This document shows, piece after piece, positions 25,425 to 38,366 of a DNA stretch of 64,000 bases. Each line of letters begins with the position of its first letter. The stretch's first letter is position 1. The DNA is taken from NCBI RefSeq assembly GCF_014652475.1, contig NZ_BMYW01000012.1:50809-114808 (forward strand). The letters run 5' to 3'. The stretch comes from Vogesella alkaliphila. Lineage in GTDB: Bacteria; Pseudomonadota; Gammaproteobacteria; Burkholderiales; Chromobacteriaceae. The notes beneath the pieces were generated by a model, which saw only the letters and a list, made by a program, of their open reading frames with translations, had not been told where the DNA came from and ran no database searches. The translations under genes and the position numbers were made by a program.

Positions 25425-26417
25425 ATGGACCCCCATCCCCTGCCCCCGGCGCCGGCGCGACTGGTGCACGAGCGCGGCGTGCCGGCCTTCGGCATGTACC
25501 GCGGCACCGTCGAACAACTGTCCTGGCGCGCGCTGAAGGCGCCGCTGGCCAAGCAACTGACGCGCCAGCTGCACCACAAGCGCTGGCAATACGCCGCCAT
25601 CGGCCACGCCGACTTCTTCATCGGCGTGGCGGTGGTCGATACCGGCTGGTGCGGCAGCGCCTTTGCCTACCTGTTCGACCGCCGCCGCCGCGAGCTGGTC
25701 GCCAGCTTCAGCAGCAACGGCCTGCCGCTGATCTCCACCCGCATCGAAAACCGCAGCTTCGGCGACGCCACCTTCCGTCAGGGCAAGGACTGCATCGCCT
25801 TCCGTCGCGCCGACGGCCGCCTGGAGCTGACCGTCAACACCCCGGCGCTGCGGCTGGCGGCGCACATCGCGCTGCCGGCGCCGCACAGCGTGCTCGCCGC
25901 CATCGCCCCCGGCAACTGGCTGGCGCACGCCACCCACAAGAGCAGCGCGTTGCCGATCAGCGGCTTTGCCGACTGCGGCGGCCGGCGCCTGGCGCTGGAC
26001 GACGCCATCGCCAGCCTCGACGCCTCCAACGGCCTGCTGGCGCGCGACACTGCGTGGCGCTGGGCCAGCGCCCACGACCACCACATCGGCTTCAACCTGC
26101 AGCAGGGCTATATGGGCGACGCGGAAAACGCGGTGTGGCTGGACGGCGTGCCGCACCGTGTCGGCGCCGCCCGCTTCGACTTCGACGCCGCGCAGCCGCT
26201 GGCGCCGTGGCAGATCCGCACCGACGACGGCGCGGTGGCGCTGACCTTCACCCCGGAGGGCGTGCGCCGGCAGGAGCAGGAACTGCTGATCGCCGCCAGC
26301 CGCTACCTGCAGCCGATCGGCCGCTTCAGCGGCCGCATCCTCCACCCGCACACCGGCGTCGCGCACGAGGTGTCGCAGCTGCTCGGCGTCACCGAAGACC
26401 ACCACTCGCGCTGGTAA
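25425..26417 (+). CDS. DUF2804 family protein
   Basis: A 330-residue protein of unknown function matching DUF2804 in length and blocks: RHLVHERGVPAFGMYRG-like start (LVHERGVPAFGMYRG), HKRWQYAAI, FIGVAVVDTGWCGSAFAYLFDR, HDHHIGFNLQQGYMGDAEN and a C-terminal EVSQLLGVTEDHHSRW. The predicted fold is beta-rich, similar to lipocalin-like or carotenoid-modifying proteins, but no catalytic site is assigned. It follows the persulfide dioxygenase by 47 bases and precedes accC. Whether it shares a transcript with either is uncertain. A full motif palindrome abuts its stop. Confidence 0.85.
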   Translation: MDPHPLPPAPARLVHERGVPAFGMYRGTVEQLSWRALKAPLAKQLTRQLHHKRWQYAAIGHADFFIGVAVVDTGWCGSAFAYLFDRRRRELVASFSSNGLPLISTRIENRSFGDATFRQGKDCIAFRRADGRLELTVNTPALRLAAHIALPAPHSVLAAIAPGNWLAHATHKSSALPISGFADCGGRRLALDDAIASLDASNGLLARDTAWRWASAHDHHIGFNLQQGYMGDAENAVWLDGVPHRVGAARFDFDAAQPLAPWQIRTDDGAVALTFTPEGVRRQEQELLIAASRYLQPIGRFSGRILHPHTGVAHEVSQLLGVTEDHHSRW

Positions 26418-26439
26418 TTGCGGCCAACGTTGGCCGCAA
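26418..26439. repeat. Perfect 22-bp motif palindrome at a stop codon
   Basis: TTGCGGCCAAC joined to GTTGGCCGCAA begins immediately after the TAA of the DUF2804 gene. No T-tract follows. Confidence 0.8.
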
Positions 26440-26547
26440 GCCGAACGCTGTCCGCCGCCGCCTGTCTCATGATGCAGGGAGCGGCCGTCCACCGGCTGCC
26501 GGCCGCGGGCGTCCCGCCGCGGTGCCTTGCCTGGAGTGCGGCCAACC

Positions 26548-27909
26548 ATGTTCGACAAGATCCTGATCGCCAACCGTGGTGAAATCGCGCTGCGCGTGCT
26601 GCGCGCCTGCCACGAGCTGGGCATCAAGACGGTGGTGGCGCACTCCGAGGCCGACCGCGACACCAAGTACGTGAAGCTGTCCGACGAGTCGGTGTGCATC
26701 GGCCCGCCGCCGCCGGCGCACAGCTACCTGCACATCCCGGCCATCATCGCCGCCGCCGAGGTCACCCGCGCGCAGGCCATCCACCCCGGCTACGGCTTCC
26801 TGTCGGAAAACGCCGGCTTCTCGCAGTGCGTGGAGGAGTCCGGCTTCGTGTTCATCGGCCCGCGCGCCGACACCATCCGCCTGATGGGCGACAAGGTGTC
26901 GGCCAGGCAGGCGATGCAGGCCGCCGGCGTGCCCTGCGTGCCCGGCTCCGACGGCGCGCTGCCGGACAACGACAAGGCGGTGCTGAGGATCGCGGGCAAG
27001 ATCGGCTACCCGCTGCTGATCAAGGCCGCCGCCGGCGGTGGCGGCCGCGGCATGCGCGTGGTGCGGCAGGCCGGCGAGCTGCTGGACGCGATCCGGATCA
27101 CGCAGCGCGAGGCCGACGCCGCCTTCGGCAACGCCAGCGTGTACCTGGAGCAGTACCTGACGGCGCCGCGCCATATCGAGTTCCAGGTCCTGGCCGACGA
27201 GCACGGCAACGCCATCCACCTGGGCGAGCGCGACGGCTCGATGCAGCGCCGCCACCAGAAGGTGATCGAGGAGGCGCCGGCGCCCGGCATCAGCGCCGCC
27301 CAGCGCAAGAAAATCGGCGCGGCCTGTGCCGACGCCTGCCGCCGCATCGGCTACCGCGGCGCCGGCACCTTCGAGTTCCTGTACCAGGACGGCGAGTTCT
27401 ACTTCATCGAGATGAACACCCGCGTGCAGGTGGAGCACCCGGTGACCGAGATGATCAGCGGCATCGACATCGTGCAGGAGCAGATCCGCGTCGCCGCCGG
27501 CCTGCCGCTGCGCTACACGCAGGAACAGGTGGTGCTGCGCGGCCACGCGATGGAGTGCCGTCTCAACGCCGAGGACGCGTTCAGCTTCATCCCGTCGCCG
27601 GGGCGCATCGCGCACTACCACCCCGCCGGCGGCCCCGGCATCCGCATCGATTCGCACATCTACCAGGGCTACCAGGTGCCGCCGCACTATGATTCGATGA
27701 TCGGCAAGCTGATCGCCTACGGCGACGACCGCGAGCAGGCGATGGCGCGCATGCGCGGGGCGCTGCGCGAGCTGTCGATCAGCGGCATCGACACCAATAT
27801 CGCGCTGCACCAGCTGCTGTTCAGCGACCCCGGCTTCATCGCCGGCCGCACCAGCATCCACTATCTGGAACAGTGGCTGGCCGACCGCCGCCAGGGCGCG
27901 CCGGGATGA
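26548..27909 (+). CDS. accC: Biotin carboxylase (AccC-like)
   Basis: A 453-residue ATP-grasp enzyme that carboxylates biotin on a carrier protein. It starts with [19 protein letters not shown], has the glycine-rich loop [14 protein letters not shown] (about 158-171) and catalytic [13 protein letters not shown] (about 289-301), and ends soon after the biotin carboxylase C-domain, so no fused carrier. AccB (BCCP) normally sits directly upstream, but here the neighbour is DUF2804. The gene could be a second biotin carboxylase or one whose accB lies elsewhere. A motif copy occupies the bases just before ATG, and GGAG is 14 bases away, so the ribosome site is poor. Confidence 0.92.
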   Translation: MFDKILIANRGEIALRVLRACHELGIKTVVAHSEADRDTKYVKLSDESVCIGPPPPAHSYLHIPAIIAAAEVTRAQAIHPGYGFLSENAGFSQCVEESGFVFIGPRADTIRLMGDKVSARQAMQAAGVPCVPGSDGALPDNDKAVLRIAGKIGYPLLIKAAAGGGGRGMRVVRQAGELLDAIRITQREADAAFGNASVYLEQYLTAPRHIEFQVLADEHGNAIHLGERDGSMQRRHQKVIEEAPAPGISAAQRKKIGAACADACRRIGYRGAGTFEFLYQDGEFYFIEMNTRVQVEHPVTEMISGIDIVQEQIRVAAGLPLRYTQEQVVLRGHAMECRLNAEDAFSFIPSPGRIAHYHPAGGPGIRIDSHIYQGYQVPPHYDSMIGKLIAYGDDREQAMARMRGALRELSISGIDTNIALHQLLFSDPGFIAGRTSIHYLEQWLADRRQGAPG

Positions 27910-28102
27910 GCGCGCCGCCCGCAACGGCACGGCCGCCCGCCGCGCCAAACCCCGGCCGTGACGCGGTCGGGCCGGCCCCCGCGCGGCACGAGACCGTCGC
28001 CAGAACCCGTGGTAGCATGGCGCCCGACCCCGATAGAGCAAACACACCAATCCCGTGACCCTGCCCGCTACCCGCGGGCACACTTCAAGACAGGAGAACA
28101 CC

Positions 28103-28669
28103 ATGGGCCTGCTTAACAGCTTGCTGGAACACAACCGCGCCTTCGTCGCAGCGCGCGAATACGAGCAATTCAGTACCGACAAATTCCCGGACAAGAACCT
28201 GGTCGTGCTGTCCTGCATGGACGCGCGGCTGGTGGAGCTGCTGCCCAAGGCGATGGGGCTGAAGAACGGCGACTTCAAGCTGATCAAGAACGCCGGCGCG
28301 CTGGTCACCCACCAGTGGGGCTCGGTGATGCGCTCGCTGCTGGTGGCGGTGTACGAGCTGCGCGCCGAGGAAATCTGCATCGTCGCCCACCACGACTGCG
28401 GCATGCGCGCCATCGACCCGAGCCGCATCCTGGACCATGCGCAGGAACGCGGCGTGTCGGCGGAAACCATCGCCACCCTGCGCGGCGCCGGCATCGACCT
28501 GGACAGCTGGCTGAAGGGCTTCGACAACGTGCAGGACAGCGTGCGCCACACCGTGGCCACCATCCGCAGCCATCCGCTGATGCCGAAAGACATCCCGGTG
28601 CACGGCCTGGTCATCCACCCGGCCACCGGCAAGCTGGATGTGGTCATCGATGGCAACCAGCCCGGCTGA
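28103..28669 (+). CDS. Beta-class carbonic anhydrase
   Basis: A 188-residue cytoplasmic zinc enzyme interconverting CO2 and bicarbonate. Zinc ligands are C38 in CMDAR, H96 and C99 in HHDCG. D40 and R42 complete the catalytic dyad. ALVTHQWGSVMRSLLVAV is the core helix region of the YvdA/CynT-like subgroup. CAGGAG lies 6 bases before the ATG. The gene overlaps nadD by 20 bases, so the two are translationally linked. Bicarbonate made here could feed the biotin carboxylase 200 bases upstream. Confidence 0.93.
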   Translation: MGLLNSLLEHNRAFVAAREYEQFSTDKFPDKNLVVLSCMDARLVELLPKAMGLKNGDFKLIKNAGALVTHQWGSVMRSLLVAVYELRAEEICIVAHHDCGMRAIDPSRILDHAQERGVSAETIATLRGAGIDLDSWLKGFDNVQDSVRHTVATIRSHPLMPKDIPVHGLVIHPATGKLDVVIDGNQPG

Positions 28670-29312
28670 GCGCCCGCCGCGCGTCGGCGTGTTCGGCGGC
28701 ACCTTCGACCCGCTGCACGCCGCCCACCTGCGCCTGGCGCGCGCCTTCCGCGACCAGCTGGCGCTGGACGAGGTCAGGCTGATCCCGGCCGGCCAGCCCT
28801 ACCACCGCGAGCACGCCCCGCACGCCAGCGCCGCACAGCGGCTGGCGATGCTGGACGCGGCGCTGGCGACCGAGGCGCCCGGCCTGGTCAGCGACGACCG
28901 CGAGGTGCGCCGCGCGCGTCCCGCCTACACCGTCGACACGCTGCAGGAGCTGCGCGACGAGCTGGGCGCAGAGGCCGAGCTGTGGTTCCTGATCGGCGGC
29001 GATTCGCTGCAACAGCTGCACACCTGGCAACGTTGGCCGCAGCTGCTGCGGCTGGCCAACCTGGCGGTCGCCATCCGCCCCGGCTTTGTCGCGGCCGACC
29101 TCGATCCGGCCGTCGCCGCCCTGTGGCAGGCGCGGCAAGTATCTGATTTTTCAAATCGAACGCCTTCCGGTACAATCCGCGCCTTGGACTTGCCGCCCAT
29201 CACCCTCTCTGCCACCGCCATCCGCCAGCAACTGGCGACGGGGCAGGACTGCAGCGCGCTGCTGCCTGCGGCGGTGCTGGCCTATATCCGCCAGCACCGG
29301 CTGTACCGCTAA
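28650..29312 (+). CDS. nadD: Nicotinate-nucleotide adenylyltransferase
   Basis: A 220-residue enzyme that joins nicotinate mononucleotide and ATP in NAD synthesis. It has the nucleotidyltransferase start VGVFGGTFDPLHAAH (T/HxGH-like, with HAAH here), RPAYTVDTLQELR, LIGGDSLQQLHTWQRWPQ and the C-terminal LSATAIR that resembles the family ISSTxIR. The ATG at 28650 lies inside the carbonic anhydrase gene; another in-frame ATG at 28638 is possible. The iterated motif encodes QRWPQ in a helix that also appears in btuF. rsfS and rlmH follow, the common order. Confidence 0.93.
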   Translation: MATSPAERPPRVGVFGGTFDPLHAAHLRLARAFRDQLALDEVRLIPAGQPYHREHAPHASAAQRLAMLDAALATEAPGLVSDDREVRRARPAYTVDTLQELRDELGAEAELWFLIGGDSLQQLHTWQRWPQLLRLANLAVAIRPGFVAADLDPAVAALWQARQVSDFSNRTPSGTIRALDLPPITLSATAIRQQLATGQDCSALLPAAVLAYIRQHRLYR

Positions 29313-29449
29313 CGCCGCGCAACACGCGGCGGCAAGCAGGATTTGCACTGGCCGGCGGTTGCCGGCCGTTTGCTCTTTTGCGGAACCTCTGGCCACGCCG
29401 GGCGCTGACGCGTCGCCACGTCCCCTGACACCGAATATCAAGGATGCAC

Positions 29450-29824
29450 ATGGAAGTTCAAGAAATCGTCAAACTGGCCATCAACGCGCTGGAAGACGTT
29501 AAAGGCAAAAACATCGTGTCGCTGGACACCAGCAAGCTGACCTCGCTGTTCTCGCACCTGATCGTCGCCACCGGCGACTCCAACCGTCAGGTGAAGGCAC
29601 TGGCCAATAACGTGGCGGTGGACCTGAAGGCCGCCGGCGTCGACATCGTCGGCACCGAAGGCCACGAAAGCGGCGAGTGGGTACTGGTCGACGCCGGCGA
29701 CGTGGTCATCCACGTGATGCTGCCGGCGGTGCGCGACTACTACGACATCGAGGCACTGTGGGGCGGCCAGAAGCCGTCGTTCGTGCCGGTCGGCGGCCGT
29801 CCGTGGGACGCCACCGCGGAGTAA
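29450..29824 (+). CDS. rsfS: Ribosome silencing factor RsfS
   Basis: A 124-residue protein that binds ribosomal protein uL14 and blocks 30S-50S joining when nutrients run low. The Iojap-type fold is seen in DVKGKNIVSLDTSKLTSLFSHLIVATGDSNRQVKAL and GTEGHESGEWVLVDAGDVVIHVM, followed by YYDIEALWG. AAGGA lies 5 bases before the ATG at 29450, favouring it over the one two codons earlier. It sits between nadD and rlmH as in most Proteobacteria. Confidence 0.95.
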   Translation: MEVQEIVKLAINALEDVKGKNIVSLDTSKLTSLFSHLIVATGDSNRQVKALANNVAVDLKAAGVDIVGTEGHESGEWVLVDAGDVVIHVMLPAVRDYYDIEALWGGQKPSFVPVGGRPWDATAE

Positions 29825-29908
29825 GCCCCGCCCTGCCGTGACCGCAAGCGCACCGCCCAGGCGGTGCGTTGTGCTTTGCGGCCAACCTTTTGCCCCTGTA
29901 GCCCTGCC

Positions 29909-30379
29909 ATGAAAATTACCCTGCTGGCCGTCGGCACCAAGATGCCGCGCTGGGTGGACGAAGCGTTCAACGACTACGCCAAGCGCTTCGGCCGCGATAT
30001 CAGCTTCGAGCTGAAAGAGATCAAGCCGGAGAAACGCGGCGGCGGCGTCACCGCCGAGAAGGGCATCGCCGCCGAGCACGAGCGCATCGTGGCCGCCATC
30101 CCGCCGCGCAGCAAGCTGCTCATCCTCGACGAGCGCGGCCGCAACTGGACCTCGGTTCAGCTGGCCGGCGCGATGAAGGAGTGGATGGCCGGCGGCGACG
30201 ACATCTGCATCGTCATCGGCGGCGCCGACGGCCTGTCACAGGAACTGAAGGCACGCGCCGACATCATGTTGCAGCTGTCGGCGATGACGCTGCCGCACGG
30301 CATGGTGCGCGTACTCCTGGCCGAGCAGCTGTACCGCGCCTACTCCATCCTCAACAACCACCCCTACCACCGCGAATAG
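29909..30379 (+). CDS. rlmH: 23S rRNA pseudouridine-1915 N3-methyltransferase
   Basis: A 156-residue SPOUT enzyme that methylates pseudouridine 1915 in helix 69 of 23S rRNA. MKITLLAVGTKMPRWVDEAFNDYAKRF is the standard start, FVIGGADG-type IVIGGADGLSQ binds SAM in the knot, and the C-terminal QLYRAYSILNNHPYHRE is diagnostic. The 84-base gap after rsfS contains one motif copy. It converges with the YkgJ-type gene across a motif palindrome. Confidence 0.97.
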   Translation: MKITLLAVGTKMPRWVDEAFNDYAKRFGRDISFELKEIKPEKRGGGVTAEKGIAAEHERIVAAIPPRSKLLILDERGRNWTSVQLAGAMKEWMAGGDDICIVIGGADGLSQELKARADIMLQLSAMTLPHGMVRVLLAEQLYRAYSILNNHPYHRE

Positions 30380-30389
30380 GCCCCGCCGT

Positions 30390-30409
30390 TGCGGCCAACC
30401 CTGGCCGCA
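30390..30409. repeat. Motif palindrome between convergent genes
   Basis: TGCGGCCAAC and CCTGGCCGCA form a near-perfect palindrome that fills most of the 33-base gap between rlmH and the YkgJ-type gene. It may act as a bidirectional stop. Confidence 0.7.
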
Positions 30410-30412
30410 GGC

Positions 30413-30754
30413 TCACGCTGCCTGCGAGCCGGCGGCCATCGCCAGTGGCGGTAATGCCCAGCACTGGCGGGCGCGGTGGCACTGGGGGCTGCCCTCGTGC
30501 AGATCGCGGCAGGCACTGCTGCGCAGCGGGTAGATGCTGCAGCCGACCTGGCGCCCGACCTCGCCCTGCAGCGCGATACAGCGCGGCGTGGCCGACCAGG
30601 TGCCGCGCATGCAGCGATGGAAGGCATCGCGCCGTTCGGTGAGCGCGACCGGCACCGTACCGCCGCCGTCATCGGCCTCCGCCCAGTAGAACGACACCCG
30701 GAAACTGGCGCAGCAGGCGCCGCAATCTTGACAGGCAGAATGAGAGACCGACAT
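30413..30754 (-). CDS. YkgJ-family cysteine-cluster protein
   Basis: A 113-residue protein with the zinc- or iron-sulfur-type cluster CQDCGACC (residues 9-16), then C in RCMRGTW, PRCIAL, GCSIYPLRSSACRDL and later cysteines. That spacing is the CxxCxxCC ... CxIYxxRPxxC pattern of the UPF0153/YkgJ family. Function is unknown; members are suspected metal-binding proteins. The start MSVSHSACQDC was picked because the cluster begins there and longer extensions have no similarity. Confidence 0.88.
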   Translation of the reverse strand: MSVSHSACQDCGACCASFRVSFYWAEADDGGGTVPVALTERRDAFHRCMRGTWSATPRCIALQGEVGRQVGCSIYPLRSSACRDLHEGSPQCHRARQCWALPPLAMAAGSQAA

Positions 30755-31119
30755 GGTGTAACAGGCTGCGAGACCGGCATGGCAAAAAAGTTGGCCGTTA
30801 TTTTTTGCAACGTCACCACCGCCGTCAAGTGCCGGGCGACGCCGACACCGTGTCAGTCGCGGCGACGCCGCACACACCCCACCACGTGACAACAGCGACA
30901 GTGCTGCTGCACTGTCGCAGCATTTGTCGCATTCAATTTAAACACTTTTACAACAAATCGAAGAGGCGCCGATTCCGCTCAGTGCCTTGCCCCTGCTCGA
31001 CATACGCCAATTGCATAAAAAAGACCATTCCGCCAGCCAACTCTTGACTGGAAAACGGCCACTCCGATCATTAACATGAAGTTATCGCTCCTTTAACCTG
31101 AGCCCGAGTTCTTTACATC
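30755..31119. other. Intergenic region upstream of the lytic transglycosylase
   Basis: 365 bases between divergent genes. The half near 30900-31100 is AT-rich and holds TTGACT at 31044-31049, a possible -35, with TAACAT 22 bases on (spacing is long). A degenerate motif AAAGTTGGCCGTTATT is near 30788. No gene or RNA was recognised. Confidence 0.45.
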
Positions 31120-31794
31120 ATGATCAACCGCCTGCTACCGACCATCGTGCTGCTGCTGGCCACAAGCCCGGCTTTGGCACTCGGTCCCCTCCCCGCCGAT
31201 GATTTCCTCGCCGACGCGGTGCGCCCCGGTCTCGGCGCCACCCTCAGCTTCGATACCCTGCCGGAACCACCGCCGGCGCCCGAGTCGCGCGGCGACACGG
31301 TGCCGGACGTCAAGGCGCCGGGCTACAACCGGCAGCAGGCGGCGCTGTTCAACAAGCTGATCCACCAGGTCGCGCGTGAACACCAGCTGGACCCGCAGCT
31401 GCTGCACGCCATCGTCACCGTCGAATCCGGCTACAACCCGGGGGCCACCTCGCCCAAGGGCGCGCAGGGCCTGATGCAGCTGATGCCGGATACCGCCGCC
31501 CGCTTCGGCGTGCGCAACCGGGCCGATCCGCTGCAGAGCCTGCGCGGCGGCGCGCGCTACCTGCGCTTCCTGCAGGGCTACTTCAAGCAGGACATGACGC
31601 TGGTGATCGCCGCCTACAACGCCGGCGAGGGCGCGGTCGGCAAGTACCGCAACACCGTCCCGCCGTATCGCGAGACCCGCGACTACGTGGCCAAGGTGCT
31701 GGCGTCCTACGAGTCGCGCGCCGGCCAGCCGCTGGTGCCCTCGCGCCAGCCGCGCTTCCAGCTGATCCTGCCGCCACCGCGCTACCCGCTGTAA
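31120..31794 (+). CDS. Periplasmic lytic transglycosylase (SLT domain)
   Basis: A 224-residue exported enzyme that cleaves peptidoglycan to 1,6-anhydro-muropeptides. Signal peptide about residues 1-20 (ends TSPALA), then the Slt domain from about 75: HAIVTVESGYNPGATSPKGAQGLMQLMP with catalytic E102, YLRFLQGYF and VIAAYNAGEGAVGKY. The domain layout is like MltC/Slt-type stand-alone proteins with no extra module. It ends at a strong bidirectional terminator shared with holA. Confidence 0.92.
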   Translation: MINRLLPTIVLLLATSPALALGPLPADDFLADAVRPGLGATLSFDTLPEPPPAPESRGDTVPDVKAPGYNRQQAALFNKLIHQVAREHQLDPQLLHAIVTVESGYNPGATSPKGAQGLMQLMPDTAARFGVRNRADPLQSLRGGARYLRFLQGYFKQDMTLVIAAYNAGEGAVGKYRNTVPPYRETRDYVAKVLASYESRAGQPLVPSRQPRFQLILPPPRYPL

Positions 31795-31810
31795 GGTGAC
31801 CGACCCATGC

Positions 31811-31840
31811 AAAAGCCCCTGTCCGCGGACAGGGGCTTTT
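31811..31840. terminator. Bidirectional terminator between lytic transglycosylase gene and holA
   Basis: AAAAGCCCCTGTCC-GC-GGACAGGGGCTTTT is a perfect stem with A/T tracts on both sides, serving both convergent genes. Confidence 0.92.
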
Positions 31841-31861
31841 GTTTGCCGGGCATGCCGCGAC

Positions 31862-32872
31862 TCAGCGTGCGGCGAGGCTGGCGGCCAGCCGTTTCAGGCT
31901 GTGCCAGGCGTCACCCTGCGCCACGCCCTTGATCTGGCGGTCGATGTGCGCGCACTCGGTCAGCGCCTGCATCAGCCGCGCGCCGCCGATGCGCTTCAGC
32001 GCCGGCTCCGCCAGCCGCTGCTTGTCGCCCCACAGCCGCAACTCGCCCGCCATGTCGCGCACGCTGCGGCCGTCCTTCAGGCCGCGGCCGAGCTTGATCA
32101 GCATGCGCACGTCCTCGGTGAACGACCACAACACCAGCACCGGTGCCTCGCCTTCCGCCTCCAGCCCGTCCAGCATGCGCGCGGCGCGCGCCACGTCGCC
32201 GGCCAGCCAGCTCTCGGACAAATGAAAGACGTCGAAGCGCGCCACGTTGGCCACCGCGTCGCGGATGTCGGCCAGGCTCAGCTCGCCCTGCGGGTACAGC
32301 AGCGCCAGCTTGTCGATCTCCTGTTTCGCCGCCAGCAGGTTGCCCTCGACGCGGTCGGCAAAGAAGCTGGCCGCGTCGTGGTTCAGGCTCTGGCCCTGGC
32401 GCTGCAGCCGCCGCGCGATCCACGCCGGCAGCTCGCCGCGCGCCACCGGTTTCGCCTCGGTGATCACCGCGCTCTTTTCCAGCGCGGCAAACCACTTGCT
32501 CTTCTGCTGGCTGCGGTCCAGCTTGGGCAGTTGCAGCAGGGTGATGGTATCCGGCGGCGGGCTTGCGGCCAACCTTTGCAGCGCCTCGCCGCCCTCCAGC
32601 CCCGGCTTGCCGCCGGGAATGCGGATTTCCAGCAGCTTGAGGCTGGCAAACAGCGACACGCTGCTCATCGCGTCGTTCAGCTGCGACCAGTCGAAGTGCG
32701 CGCCCTCCACCGTCAGCACCTCGCGCTCGGCATAGCCGGCCTGCCGGGCGCGGCTGCGCAGCGCGTCGGCCGCCTCCAGCGCCAGCAGCGCCTCCTCGCC
32801 GTGGATCACGTACAGCGGCGCCAGACCGCGCGCCAGCTGCGTGACAAAGGCGTCAGGGCTTAGTGCTGGCAT
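31862..32872 (-). CDS. holA: DNA polymerase III delta subunit
   Basis: A 336-residue clamp-loader subunit that opens the beta clamp. Matches: N-terminal PLYVIHGEEALLALEAADALR, LKLLEIRIPGGKPG, ALVLRRLQ-like region (IARRLQRQGQ), ADRVEGNLLAAKQEIDKLALL and DVFHLSESWLAGD. Its start overlaps the end of lptE by 20 bases, the usual lptE-holA pairing downstream of leuS. One motif copy (near 32563) encodes QRLAAS in a surface loop. Confidence 0.95.
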   Translation of the reverse strand: MPALSPDAFVTQLARGLAPLYVIHGEEALLALEAADALRSRARQAGYAEREVLTVEGAHFDWSQLNDAMSSVSLFASLKLLEIRIPGGKPGLEGGEALQRLAASPPPDTITLLQLPKLDRSQQKSKWFAALEKSAVITEAKPVARGELPAWIARRLQRQGQSLNHDAASFFADRVEGNLLAAKQEIDKLALLYPQGELSLADIRDAVANVARFDVFHLSESWLAGDVARAARMLDGLEAEGEAPVLVLWSFTEDVRMLIKLGRGLKDGRSVRDMAGELRLWGDKQRLAEPALKRIGGARLMQALTECAHIDRQIKGVAQGDAWHSLKRLAASLAAR

Positions 32873-33371
32873 GGCCCGGCTTCGGCAGGTAGGCGAGACG
32901 GTGCATCAGCTGCTCGGCGGCATCGCGGCGCATGTCTTCCAGCAGCAGCGCTTCCTCGCGCTCCTTGCCCAGCACCGCGCTGTCGCTGTACGTCAGCTCG
33001 CGGCGCACCACCACCGTCAGCGGCAGCGGCTGCTCGTCGCCCTTGCGCTGCACGCTGGCCTCGACGCGGTAGGTGAGCAGGTACTCGTTGACCTTGCCGC
33101 CGCGGTTGATGGTCAGGATGTCCTTGGCGTTGGCGGTGCTGTCGATGGTCAGTACCACCTCGGCGTCGGCGGCGCGGCTTTGCAGCTGCACGCGGCCGTC
33201 GCGCTGCAGCGCGCTTTGCAGCGGCTCGGCCAGGTTGCCCGCCTGCTGGATGGCGATGCTGGCAAACGGCAGCGGCGTCAGCGGTGCCGACAGCCCGCGC
33301 AGGTGAAAGCCGCAGGCGCTCAGCGCCAGCAGGGCGCCGGCCAGCAGCGTGCTCTTGATCAGTCGGTTCAT
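32853..33371 (-). CDS. lptE: LPS assembly lipoprotein LptE
   Basis: A 172-residue outer-membrane lipoprotein that plugs LptD and helps deliver LPS to the surface. A lipobox LSAC places the lipidated cysteine at C20, followed by GFHLRG, which is the classical LptE (RlpB) start. RRELTYSDSAVLGKEREEALLLEDMRRDAAEQLMHRL is the conserved C-terminal helix. It lies 90 bases after leuS and overlaps holA, so the three are probably one transcript. Confidence 0.95.
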   Translation of the reverse strand: MNRLIKSTLLAGALLALSACGFHLRGLSAPLTPLPFASIAIQQAGNLAEPLQSALQRDGRVQLQSRAADAEVVLTIDSTANAKDILTINRGGKVNEYLLTYRVEASVQRKGDEQPLPLTVVVRRELTYSDSAVLGKEREEALLLEDMRRDAAEQLMHRLAYLPKPGHASTKP

Positions 33372-33461
33372 GTGACACTCCGGTGGGCGCCGTTGTGAAA
33401 ACGCGGCTGACGGGGATGCCCGTCAGCCGCCCTGTTTCCTTGCGGCGCGTGGCTAGCGGGA

Positions 33462-37464
<4,003 letters not shown>

Positions 37465-37550
37465 GTCCATCCTCCGGCGCCGGTGCTCGCCACCGGGCGC
37501 GATGCCATATAATGCGACATTCCCTCCTACCCTCCACAAGAGACAATGTC

Positions 37551-37730
37551 ATGAAAACAGTCCTGCTTGCCAGCCTGGCGCTGCTGCTTGGCGCCTGTAC
37601 CATCAGCGGCCCGCGCGTGTCGGTGAAGCCGATCGAGATCAAGCCGCTGGAAATCGAGATCGGCGACGGCCATCGCAGCAGCGGTTCCTTCTGCCCGCCG
37701 GGCCAGGCCAAGAAAGGCAACTGCTACTAA
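37551..37730 (+). CDS. Small lipoprotein
   Basis: A 59-residue predicted lipoprotein: signal MKTVLLASLALLLGAC with the lipid cysteine C16, followed by a mature part of 43 residues with repeated V/I-E-I-K motifs (KPIEIKPLEIEIGDGH) and a short cysteine-containing tail ending GNCY. An upstream TATAAT at 37508-37513 supports a promoter. Length and composition resemble small exported proteins of Betaproteobacteria annotated as unknown. It lies between divergent EVE and convergent 5-FTHF ligase genes. No function inferred. Confidence 0.75.
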   Translation: MKTVLLASLALLLGACTISGPRVSVKPIEIKPLEIEIGDGHRSSGSFCPPGQAKKGNCY

Positions 37731-37745
37731 GCCGCGCCTGCCCGC

Positions 37746-38351
37746 CTACGCCGGCGCCGCCAGGCGCCGGTAACGGATGAGGCCGGACTCGGTCAGCAGG
37801 TAATCCAGCTGCACGTCCCACGCCTCTTTCGGCACCGCCGCCACCCGCTGGCAGTCGAAGGCGACGCCGACCAGCAACGGCCGACGCCAGCGGCGGAAGC
37901 CGTTGAGGTAGGCCAGCGTGGTGTCGTAAAAACCGCCGCCCTGCCCCATGCGGTAGCCCTGCTCGTCCACCGCCAGCAGCGGCACGAACAGGATCTCCAG
38001 ATCACGGGCGCGCCAGTTGGCGCCGTCGAATTCCGGAATGCCGTAGCGGTTGTGATACCAGCGCCCGCGCGCATCCAGCACCGAAAACAGCATCTTGCGC
38101 CCGCGCAGCGGCAGCGCCGGCAGCGCCACGCGGCAGCCGTGCGCCAGTGCGCGCGCCATCAGCGCGTCCAGCCCCAGCTCCGAGCCGGTGGCGACATAGG
38201 CGCCGATGCGGCGGCCGTGGCGGAAAAAACGGCGGGCATGACGGCTGATCGCCTTTTCGGCGCGATGGCGGTATGCGGAAGGAACGGCTTTGCGCGCCAG
38301 GCGAATCTCGCGGCGCAAACGCGCCTTGTCAGCGGCAGCAGAGGGGATCAT
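37746..38351 (-). CDS. 5-formyltetrahydrofolate cyclo-ligase
   Basis: A 201-residue enzyme converting 5-formyl-THF to 5,10-methenyl-THF using ATP (YgfA/Fau family). Conserved blocks: KARLRREIRLARKAV near the N-terminus, YVATGSELGLDALMARAL, LFVPLLAVDEQGYRMGQGGGFYDTTLA (ATP loop) and LVGVAFDCQRV. The start MIPSAAADKARLRRE follows 6S RNA, the typical ssrS-ygfA order in which 6S and the ligase share a transcript. Confidence 0.93.
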   Translation of the reverse strand: MIPSAAADKARLRREIRLARKAVPSAYRHRAEKAISRHARRFFRHGRRIGAYVATGSELGLDALMARALAHGCRVALPALPLRGRKMLFSVLDARGRWYHNRYGIPEFDGANWRARDLEILFVPLLAVDEQGYRMGQGGGFYDTTLAYLNGFRRWRRPLLVGVAFDCQRVAAVPKEAWDVQLDYLLTESGLIRYRRLAAPA

Positions 38352-38366
38352 GGGCGGAAGGGGGAG

